A program made the position numbers and the translations under genes. The notes beneath the pieces are model-generated. The model saw nothing but the letters and a program-made list of their open reading frames with translations, searched no databases and was not told the DNA's origin. A stretch of 14,893 bases of DNA, from the NCBI RefSeq assembly GCF_000003605.2, contig NW_003148293.1, positions 1 to 14,893 on the forward strand. The letters run 5' to 3'. Of the stretch, positions 7,127 to 14,893 are shown in pieces. Within the stretch, counting starts at the first letter, position 1. Every line of letters begins with the position of its first letter. Origin of the DNA: Saccoglossus kowalevskii (taxonomy: Eukaryota > Hemichordata > Enteropneusta > Harrimaniidae).

Positions 7127-8370
7127 ATAACCTGGAACAATAACAGTTTGAAAATTTTGAGCACTTTTCTTGGGAATAATCAGGTATTCTTAAATAAAAA
7201 CTGGGAAAACTTTATCGAAAAAGTTTAATCAAAACTCGAATGGTGGACAAAATACGCCCCTGCCATGTCTTATAGAGTGCGCGCTTTAGTTGTGAACCAA
7301 TTAATAGCATCAAAGCTATTACACCGATTTGTTTGTCTTTGTCCACCCAAAGAAAAAAATGATCAACTTCAACAAATGTTTCTGAAATTCTTTTGGCAAG
7401 GTCGCCATTGGGTTACTGTCGAAACGGTTTACTTGCCCATATGTGAAGGTGGTCAAGGTTTGATACACTTGCTCACACGTATTGCTACTTTCCGTATTCA
7501 ATTCATTCAAAGGTATTTGTACGCTAATTTAAAACACTATAATTTCTCATTCACGGAATATTTTCTCAGGCAGGTACATGGTTTGAATTATGATAAACAG
7601 CTATTTATCACACGTCTTAACAAACCCATCGTTGGCCTTCCAGCATTTTATTATGACATTCTTAAGACCTGGTTCTCTCTCACAACATTAAGAAAGGATA
7701 AACCATCCACGTTTGTGCAAGTGTGTGCAGAACCATTGTTTAATAACCCACTGGTCTTGCATCCAATTCAAAACACACCACTTACTTTGTTACATTTCCG
7801 TGAAGCTGGCATTGCTAAAGTGGTTGACCTGATAGGTTACGGTAATAATAATTGGCTACAAGTTGATGATTTACATGAAATAGTACCCATATATTCAAAG
7901 AGACTGCTTGGTATGGTCCTTGATGTGACACACCGAGCCATACCAACACCTTGGAAATAATGATTAACAATCATAATACGAGTGAAATACAAATATCTGA
8001 CAAAAACGACATTCTTTAAAATTTGACAAGGAACGTATTTATAAATTTCTCATATTAACAAGAAAATTGTCAAAAACAACTACACACAGTGATAATGTCT
8101 GGAGAGATGTTCTGTCTCTCAACGCTGCCGATAAATCTAACTTTACAGATTGCTACCTCCTTCCGACCACAAAAAGGATGGTGACCTGCAGTGGCGTCTC
8201 TTGCACGCTGCATATCCTACAGGTGGTTATTTATTGAAATCTCAAATACGTACGTCAGATGAATGTCTTTTCTGTAACAACACGATGATTTGGTGCACAT
8301 CTTTATTGAATGTTCGAGACTGGCTCCTCTTTTTGAAACATTCAATACAATAACAGGTCCGCAAACAGCT
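7127..8370 (+). mobile_element. LINE copy 1 (Tx1/L1-like), 5'-truncated
   Basis: Only the ORF2 part downstream of the reverse transcriptase is present, starting at the microsatellite edge. 5' truncation is the usual result of target-primed reverse transcription. The copy loses homology near 8360, before any 3' UTR or poly(A), where LINE copy 2 begins. The right end was therefore probably cut by insertion of copy 2 or by deletion. Confidence 0.8.
7127..8370 (+). pseudogene. LINE ORF2 C-terminal fragment (post-RT and Cys/His domain)
   Basis: The frame opens as WNNNSLKILSTFLGNN, hits TAA at 7226-7228, and continues KLEWWTKYAPAMSYRVRAL to TAA at 7958-7960. The blocks FFWQGRHWV and YLPICEGGQGLIHL are typical of Tx1/L1-superfamily ORF2 just after the RT. 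After 7960 homology goes on through further shifts (YKFLILTRKLSK, NVWRDVLSLNAADKSNF). It then reads KDGDLQWRLLHAAYPTGGY and a zinc-ribbon-like end, ECLFCN then VHIFIEC in another frame. It aligns throughout with ORF2 of copy 2 (9970-11050) at roughly 60 percent amino-acid identity by eye. It has no RT catalytic motifs because the copy starts downstream of them. Confidence 0.85.
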
Positions 8371-11054
8371 GATTTCCAATATGGCGGCCGCCATGTTGTC
8401 TTCTGATAATGGTGATAACCTGTTTCCTGGATTAACACCTAATCACAGAATCAAATGCGAAAACTGTCACATTATCAGGTCAATCCCAGTCACAATGTAA
8501 TGATGTAAATCAATCACTAGTAATGAACACTATTGAAATTGAAAACAACTTGATTGCCACACTCCCAGGGAAAGACAAAGGACATGGCACTTGCATAGAC
8601 TATTGTAATGCTAATGAAGATACTAAAAATAATGCCAATACTGACAACATAACTGTACCCATGGTAACTGCAACAGCTGTGCCGATTAGTGAAACAGATA
8701 TTGCTGAGACAGATCAATCCACACTAACTGGAACAACTAATGACAAGGAGATGGTAAAAGCCTGCCCTTCGTTCTCAATGCTTCCAGGATTTAAATTTAC
8801 TTTACTGTTTACTGTTACCAGTGACGCAAATGAGGATACACGTAAAACTAAACAAGGTATTGTACCAGCTAGTGTTGCAACAAAGGCTAAGGTGCAAACG
8901 CCACCCGTGTTTTCACTACTCAGTACCATTTCATGCTCTTCATTCGCATTTTCTGACAACACAAAACGTACATCAAATGTTTCGGAAGTTTTTAATACAA
9001 AAAACACTGTTCCTGTCGATATTCCAGACGATGGAGATGACATAGAATCTATGTCTTCTGATATATCAAACGTATCCTACATTACAAGTGATGAAAATAC
9101 AATTGAAAATGAAAGGCTATTATCAACTGAATCACTAAAGAATTTCCGAGAAGACTCCTTCAACTCGAAACGAATTATTGAACACGCAATTGAATTTTGC
9201 CCTGACTTGAAACTTCTAATTAGATCGCTAACATGTCTACGCAAAAGTACGGAAACTAACAGCAAGAATAAATTACGAATTCAATGAATTCCATCAAAGC
9301 TTAACAAACATTATATCGAGGCATGTAAAAGTCGGGGAAAACAAGAAACAGAAAGCACCAATAAAGAAATTCAAAAAACATTACACTATTCTATCCCTGG
9401 TAGACGTATTTTTGACAATATTCACCTAGTTCGTGACTTCATAACATATTCAAATACTAATAATATACCGCTTGGTATTGTTTCTCTCGACCAGGAAAAA
9501 GCATTTGATAGCTAGGGTACACCATGGATATCTTCACTTAAAGCCTTTGGTTTTGGCGACCAATTTGTTAAATACATTGCGCTAATCTACACAGGTACAC
9601 AAAGCCTTGTGCGGGTCAACAACAGTTTAACAAGTCCAGTTAATTTTTCACAGGGTATACGCCAAGGCTGTTCCCTTTCTGGGCAGTTATATTCAATAGC
9701 CATCGAGCCACTTCTTCATAAGATAGGAACTAAAAGTCAACTTCAAGGTGTTAAATATACATGATTCGGGTAAAAATGTTAGTCTCACTGTCTACGCTGA
9801 CGATGTAAGCTTTTTCCTTACTCAAAATGGTCATTTCTCAAAATACAGGAATGGCTAGATATTTACGAGGGTGCAAGCAACTCGCGCATAAACTATGCTA
9901 AATCTAAGGGATTATGGGCGGGCAGCTGGAAAACCCGAATTGACAACCCATTAAATATACAGTGGAACAATAAGGGACTTAAAGTCCTAGGCACATATCT
10001 TGGTAATAATGCGTCGTTCTTGGATAAAACTGGGCAGACATCACTGAAAAAGTTGAAGCCAAACTTGAATGGTGGAATAAGTATGCACCAGCTATGTCAT
10101 ACAGAGGGCGCACTTTGGTTGTCAATCAACTTGTTGCGTCGAAGTTTCTTCATAGACTTGTGTGTTTGAGTCCGTCTAGAGAGCAAACTGATTTGTTACA
10201 AAAGCTATTTTTAAACTTTCTTTGGCAGGGCCGTCATTGGGTTCCTGCGAATACTGTCTATCTACCGCCATGTGAGGGCGGGCAAGGACTGATTCATTTA
10301 CATACATGTATTGCGTCTTTTCGCTTACAATATTTACAACATTATTTATACAGCAACTCAAAACATCCGTGTTATGCTTTTACTGATTATTTTCTACAAC
10401 AACTTCATAACCTTAACTGTGACAAGCAACTATTTGTTATTCACACTTCCATACCTTTAACTGATATCCCTGCATTTTATCAGGAGCTTCTGAAAATGTG
10501 GTCCACACTTACGACAGTGAGGAAAAGTAGGCCATCACAGATTGATGACGTGTGTAATGAACCTTTGTTTTTTAACCCACTTATAATACACCATGTTCGG
10601 AATATTCCACTAAACATGTTGCATTTCCATCAAGCTGGGCTTACTAACATTGGGAATCTGCTCCACAATTGGCTTCATGTTGACACGTTATATAGATTAG
10701 TGCCCATATATTCCAAACGTCTCCTTACTATGGCACTAGATGTAATAAAACGTGCGATACCACTAGAGTGGCATGGTATAATAAATAAGTCCAGTCATAT
10801 AAATAAAACTGAGTCACCTGACACTAATTACTCTTTAGAATTAGTGTACCGGGATGACGGGAATGATATCCTGCTGAACTATTCTCTCTATAAGATCGAT
10901 AAGGTAGGAGAGCTGTATAAGTTTCTTGTACTAATCAATAAACTCTCTAAAGATAATGTTCTTTACGAAGCAGTTTGGACAGATATTTTATCCTTGCCTG
11001 CTGATATTGAGCCAAACTTTCGTGACTGCTATATTGCGCCAGTCACCAAAAAAG
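8371..11054 (+). mobile_element. LINE copy 2 (Tx1/L1-like), internally deleted
   Basis: The copy begins at or just before an ORF1 start (8381), keeps the first ~25 codons, then jumps to the acidic middle and C-terminal part of ORF1. At about 9290-9380 it jumps again into the RT domain of ORF2. The RRM, zinc knuckle, endonuclease and N-terminal RT parts are missing. Homology to copy 1 ends at 11054, right after a run of A. What follows looks like the leader of copy 3. Confidence 0.75.
8381..9287 (+). pseudogene. LINE ORF1 remnant of copy 2 (N-terminus plus acidic C-terminal part)
   Basis: ATGGCGGCC at 8381 sits in the same CAAxATGGCxGCC context as the ORF1 starts of copies 3 and 4. The frame reads MAAAML..LTPNHRIKC, matching LTRNHGVKC of copy 3, and then stops at 8498-8500. 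A second frame open from 8436 (first ATG 8523) encodes a Ser/Thr/Asp-rich acidic stretch to 9287. It ends in a helical block, SKRIIEHAIEFCPDLKLLI, that matches the C-terminus of ORF1 in copy 4. The RRM-like and CCHC parts expected between them are absent, so this is a deletion derivative. ORF1 proteins of this type coat the LINE RNA. Confidence 0.72.
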
Positions 11055-11134
11055 CGTACGTACATCGAGCCCACGGAAAACCGCTGAAAAACACAGTTTT
11101 TACAAAGTCAGTGAGTCTTTATTTTTGTAAATAG
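9288..11134 (+). pseudogene. LINE ORF2 remnant of copy 2 with reverse transcriptase
   Basis: After the ORF1 stop the same frame runs into the RT domain: YSIPGRRIFDNIHLVRD, then motif A (SLDQEKAFD), broken by TAG at 9513-9515. Motif B follows as GIRQGCSLSGQLYS. TGA at 9762-9764 and a shift precede motif C, VYADDVSFFL. Next come INYAKSKGLW and, after a 1-base loss near 10030, the long open frame 10094-11134. That frame holds FLWQGRHWVPA and PPCEGGQGLIHL, as in copy 1. Homology to copy 1 ends near 11054, and the last ~27 codons to the stop at 11134 are unrelated sequence. The endonuclease domain is missing. RT motifs A-C can be read, but the gene is not translatable. LDQEKAFD, RQGC and YADD place it in the Tx1/L1 group. 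Confidence 0.9.
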
Positions 11135-11234
11135 CTATTCTTGTGGTTAGCTTGGTTGTTTTGTTTTTGGAGTTTTAGGCATAAATCTGCCTCTTACTTT
11201 GCTGGTGTTGTGGTCTGCCACGTCAACAAGCAAG

Positions 11235-12723
11235 ATGGCTGCCCACAGGGTAAAACCACTTTTAAGTTTGACTCGAAATCATGGTGTCAAATGCAAGTCA
11301 GTGAGCGGGGTTCCAATTGAAACCTACGTTGATTCCATTTCCAAAATAGTAGGGGCAGAAAAAATTCTTGCTGCCTCAAGAGCTAATGGTAATGTTATTG
11401 TTTTTTTTTGGATTCTGTTCAAACAGTGAAACAGGTGTGTGCATCTGGGATTACAGACATTGGTGACACTTTTGTTTATGTAGAGCCACTGATGAAACCA
11501 GCGACTAAGGTTGTGCTTTCTGGAGTACCGTCATTTATTCTAATACTTTACTTGAAGAGCAGTTGAAAAAATATGGTAAAATTGTAAGCTCTATACGATT
11601 GATACCATTGATTGGGTTTGAAGAAACCAGAACTTTGTCACATTTTGTCTTTTCGAAGACAAGTTTACATTATCACTGATCAAAGCAAGCTTGAAGGTAT
11701 GTTTCTTGTTGTTCATAATGAACGGACCTATAGAATTTACCTTTCTACTGATGAGCCGATATACCATAAATGCCTTTGTAAAGGACATATTCAGTGGAAT
11801 TGTCCAAACAATATTGACCGCATCACTTTGCAAGAAAATCCACCATCTGAAGATCAAAATACAATCTCTGTAACACAAAACCGTTCTGAAACATGAATGC
11901 ATTTAATTAATAAGACTGAAACAAATAATGTTAATGAAAACGATATGGAAACACAGATCACGGAAAACGATGTACAAAATAAAATCGGTACATTAAATAT
12001 ATGAAATGACCACTACTGAAAATGGTAATAAAAATTCTGATGACGTACAAAATAAAATAACTACTATAAACAGTAATCAAAAACCCGTTAAAGCAGCTGA
12101 ACAGGCAAAAACAAACAAAGAAACCAAAAACAATGGAAACGTGAATGTCACAGACACCTCCTTACCTGAAGACAATGGCGCTGCTATGGAAGTGCAATCA
12201 GGTCAACACACTAGTGTTGAGTGCTCAACTCCTTTATTAGATACTCAACCCATTTCTACATGTATTACTGATGAGGAGGTGGTACGACCCCGCCCCTCAA
12301 CCTCTTCTCTTTTTCTTTCGCGGAGGCTAGCTGTCTCACTTGACGTTTCTAATAAGGGTCATGCCTCTACAACTGAAACACAGGAAGATACAGACGAAGT
12401 TGGATCAGTCTCCACTGAAATGTCTGATCTGTCACAGTTGTTTGAGAGTGACAAAGACAGATTATTAGAGGACGATAAGATCACGTCCTTTCTAAAAGAT
12501 TCATATACGTGTACAGCGACTGACGGCCAGGCTGTGGAAACATATTAAGGATGGTAAAAAAAATGGTGAAAATAATGAAATTGACTCACCAGAAAGTGGA
12601 AGGACCAACGTAATAAACACAAACGAGGTCTTTCCACTGCACGAGGAAAGAAACAACGAGTTAAACATAATTAAACGATATATCATTGTCTCACTAATAA
12701 AATACATTGTAAATATATATTAG
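11235..12723 (+). pseudogene. LINE ORF1 of copy 3: RRM-like, zinc knuckle, acidic tail
   Basis: The start is ATGGCTGCC in CAAGATGGCTGCC. The frame stops at 11427-11429 after a run of nine T. Adding one base restores the homology (VYVEPLMKPATKVVLSGVP). An RRM-like part follows across more shifts: LEEQLKKYGKIVSSIRLIPL, then KKPELCHILSFRRQVYI. The knuckle reads KCLCKGHIQWNCPN, a CCHC with altered spacing. There are stops at 11894-11896 and 12002-12004, then an acidic Ser/Thr-rich frame 12006-12548. A +1 shift near 12535 would extend ORF1 to 12723, 35 bases before the ORF2 start. The same order (RRM, CCHC, acidic tail) is seen in copy 4 and in Tx1-type ORF1. The FCPxxK block of copies 2 and 4 is not evident. 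Confidence 0.82.
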
Positions 12724-12758
12724 GTAGTATCTATTTGTGCATTATCTTACTATCTTTA

Positions 12759-12887
12759 ATGGCTAATATCAAAGCAACTACCTGGAATATAAGAGATTGT
12801 TGTGATGCATACAAACGCTATCAAGTTTTTAACTTTCTTAAGTTAAACCATCCAAGCAATGTCTACTTTTTGCAGGAGACTCATACA
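12759..12887 (+). pseudogene. LINE ORF2 start of copy 3: endonuclease N-terminus
   Basis: ATG at 12759 opens a frame reading MANIKATTWNIRDCC, then VFNFLKLNHPSNVYFLQETHT. This is the start of the apurinic-like endonuclease of L1-superfamily ORF2: the WNIR segment holds the conserved Asn and FLQETHT the catalytic Glu. After codon 43 the frame runs on as unrelated hydrophobic residues to 12956, so the gene is cut off there. The endonuclease would nick the target to prime reverse transcription. The fragment lacks the later Asp and His residues. Confidence 0.82.
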
Positions 12888-13239
12888 TTTCTTTGCTTAC
12901 TTATTGTTTTATTTGTTATTGATGTTTGTTACTTGTTGTTGTTGTATGTTTATTGACCATAGATAATGTAATTCAATGCATTATTTCGTGCCAAATAAAA
13001 TATACTATACTGCACTATGGTCGGAGCAGGACGTGTTTTTTAACGCTCCTGATCTTGGCCAACTGGCTCGTCTTTTGCTGCCTTTCTGAGTACAGTGCTT
13101 GTTTTTCAACGCTTCCACGTTTTGTATATAGTATCACTGGTTGTGTGTGAGTATTTCTTATTCAGTTTTGTTGGTTATTTTCTCGTTTTTGGAGACGTTT
13201 TCCTTTTTTGATTGTGGGTCGAAGTGAACGGCAACCAAG

Positions 13240-14795
13240 ATGGCAGCCGTTCAAACAAAAGCTTCGTCCACACCTGCTGTTAATCTTACAAGAAGACATG
13301 CAGTTCGTCGTGAAAGTGTGGATGGTATTCCAGTTCAAACGTACGTGGAAACAGCGGCCGATTTAATTGGTGGTAACAACATAATTCCTGCTTCAAGAAT
13401 AAACAATCTGTTGTGATTTTAATGTCATCAGTTTCCTGTGTTGATATGGTTTGTGCCAATGGAATGGACATTGGCTATTTGTCTATTTCGGTAGAGCCAC
13501 TTGTCCGTCCATCCACCAAAGTGGTTTTATCAAATGTGCCACCTTTTCTACCAAATGAATGCATTGCTCGTGCTCTAACACCACATGGACGGGTAATGAG
13601 TGGTGTTCGTATTATCTCACTTGGTTGCAAAAAACCAACGTTGAAACATCTTCAATTATTTCGTAGACAGGTCTATGTGAATCTCAAAAACACAAATATT
13701 AATGGTTTATTGCCAATTGTGTATAACAACCAAACTTTCAACATCTATGTTTCAACCGATGATTTTGCATGTTTTTTTATGTCACCAAAAAGGTCACACA
13801 CGTAATAACTGCCCAAACAAACACTCTATTGTTATGCAAAATAAAAACCCAGAAAACAATTCACACTTTGACAGACGGACCAGAACAGAATTCCACAGAA
13901 AGTGTCAATAACAAAAATGACACTCTGAACAATGGTAACTCTCAATTTTCTGCTATGGATGAGGGGTCGGACAGTCAATAATTGTGTCAGGGTAAAAATA
14001 ATACTGAAAACAATGATAAAACAACAGATAAAGATTCAGACAATGTTAATGAAAACGTATTAACTGATATAAACCAAGAAAATGATCCAAACATGGAAGT
14101 TGACAAAACACAATCAAACTGTTCTAAAAAACGTGCTCGATCACCCCATAGCGCCGATAGGCAAAATGAAACTTGTGAAAGTCAATTTTGTGACAACGAA
14201 AACGAATGCGCTTTAAACAAATGTTTTTCTGACATTGCTTCAGTAGAAGAGAGAGTGCATTTCTAAAAAACCAACCTTTGCCGAGGTTACTACTAGCAAA
14301 CAACCATCTACAGCCACTGTACCTACTACATCACATGACCTGCTTCTGTCTCCATCATCACCAACTTGTACGTTTGAATCAACAAACCTTTCACCGCTGA
14401 AGTCATTTTCAATCCCACCAGAAACGTCGCCTGTTGACACACAAGAAACTTCCGTAGCCCCTGGTGACCCAGAAAATACCACTGGGGACATAGACGATGA
14501 TCAAAGCAGTGACAATGAAGGATCAGTTGTATCTCTCGTATCTAGTCTTGGGGATACAGACACTCAAATCTCCAACATGGCGATTAAAAATTTTCTGGTG
14601 GCAACACTACATTCCAGAAAATTTATTGAAATGTGTTTTGATTTCTGCCCAAATCCCAAAGTACTTGTTAAACACCTTACAAACTATAGTCACTCACAGA
14701 GATTGAATTCATCACAAAAAATTCGTCTCTGTAAACTGATCAACAAAATAAAAAAGTATATTGAAACAACAGGCGTGTTTATCGCTGAAGTGTAA
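13240..14795 (+). pseudogene. LINE ORF1 of copy 4: RRM-like, CCHC, acidic tail, C-terminal helical domain
   Basis: The start is ATGGCAGCC at 13240 (ACCAAGATGG). Frame 1 runs to the stop after SRINN near 13411, where a one-base loss moves it to the frame open to 13805. The RRM-like part reads KVVLSNVPPFLPNE and GRVMSGVRIISLGCKKP, then FRRQVYVNL. At 13768 a run of seven T adds one base within the CCHC knuckle. In the shifted frame the Cys, Cys, His and Cys are all present, ending GHTRNNCPN. Acidic sequence follows with TAA at 13979-13981 and another shift near 14255. The frame to 14795 ends in FDFCPNPKVLVKHL and a Lys-rich helix. The VPPF..LGCKxP..FRRQVY pattern is typical of Tx1 ORF1. Confidence 0.88.
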
Positions 14796-14841
14796 TATAA
14801 TGGACATCACATTGATTAATATTTTATATTTTCTGTTTACC

Positions 14842-14893
14842 ATGGCATCCTCTATTTCAGGAATCACCTTAAATGTCAATGGCTGTCGGGATT
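14842..14893 (+). CDS. LINE ORF2 start of copy 4, cut by window end
   Basis: ATG at 14842 (TACCATGG) opens 17 codons ending in ITLNVNGCRD before the window stops. ITLNVNG is the first strand of the L1-type endonuclease, with the conserved Asn, and aligns with TTWNIRDC of copy 3. It lies 46 bases after the ORF1 stop, the same arrangement as in copy 3. Whether the rest is intact cannot be seen. Confidence 0.75.
   Translation, partial: MASSISGITLNVNGCRD

Larger units (their letters stand above)
11055..12892 (+). mobile_element. LINE copy 3 (Tx1/L1-like), 5' part only
   Basis: It comprises a leader (about 11055-11234), ORF1 (11235-12723, broken) and the first 43 codons of ORF2 from 12759. Homology to endonuclease ends at about 12887, where the leader of copy 4 seems to begin. 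Since LINEs normally lose their 5' end and not their 3' end, the lack of the rest of ORF2 points to interruption by copy 4 or to a later deletion. Confidence 0.75.
12893..14893 (+). mobile_element. LINE copy 4 (Tx1/L1-like), 5' leader, ORF1 and ORF2 start
   Basis: The leader runs from about 12890 to 13239. It has no similarity visible to that of copy 3 except around the start codon. ORF1 occupies 13240-14795, followed by 46 bases and the ORF2 start at 14842. The element continues beyond the window. This is the least damaged of the four copies seen here, and most ORF1 breaks are single-base shifts. Confidence 0.8.

Noticed and set aside
6835-7228. Open frames through the TATG microsatellite on both strands
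   Set aside because: The repeat gives YIHT or MYVC strings. Only the last ~30 codons on the plus strand are real LINE ORF2.
8714-9043. Minus-strand frame of 109 codons opposite LINE ORF1
   Set aside because: Shadow of the Ser/Thr/Asp-rich plus-strand frame, which has homology to copy 4.
12888-13239. Open frames 12926-13150 and the end of 12735-12956 as small membrane proteins
   Set aside because: The hydrophobic, Leu/Val/Cys-rich text comes from T-rich leader DNA of LINE copy 4. There is no start context or homology.
14240-14491. Minus-strand frame opposite the LINE copy 4 ORF1
   Set aside because: Shadow of the Ser/Thr/Pro-rich plus-strand frame, which continues to the ORF1 stop.

Overview
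The window looks like non-coding-rich nuclear DNA of an animal. It is AT-rich, has large minisatellites, spliced exons, and dense, decayed transposable elements. The retroelement types (Tx1/L1-like LINEs and a DIRS/Ngaro-type tyrosine recombinase) are common in marine invertebrates. A mollusc-like lophotrochozoan would fit, but nothing here fixes the phylum. No intact full-length gene is present.

Layout. 1-1350: a 65-bp minisatellite of 21 copies that starts outside the window. 1440-1540: a short dispersed repeat. About 1800-4160: a GC-richer island with a broken YR element, made of a Gly/Pro/Ser-rich Gag-like stretch and then a tyrosine recombinase whose catalytic residues can still be read across stops and frameshifts. 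The recombinase is split by a ~323-bp MITE with ~40-bp imperfect terminal inverted repeats. 4282-4600 and 6833-7011: tandem ~140-bp units of the same dispersed family seen at 1440.

4875-6684: three GT-AG exons of one host gene on the + strand (4875-5099, 5428-5470, 6570-6684). Their phases join without a stop and the third encodes a membrane span. The second intron is nearly filled by a ~37-bp minisatellite of about 26 units that ends about 20 bp before the next exon.

7012-7126: interleaved inverted repeats and a TATG microsatellite. 7127-14893: four Tx1/L1-like LINE copies, all on the + strand and head to tail. Copy 1 has only the post-RT part of ORF2. Copy 2 is internally deleted, with ORF1 ends fused to the RT of ORF2. 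Copy 3 has ORF1 and the first 43 codons of ORF2. Copy 4 has ORF1 and an ORF2 start that runs off the end. Copies 1-3 each break off and give way to the next copy, which suggests nested insertion. The host gene probably continues on both sides, so most of the mobile DNA may be intronic.

All reading was by eye. Family calls rest on recognised motifs, not on searches.
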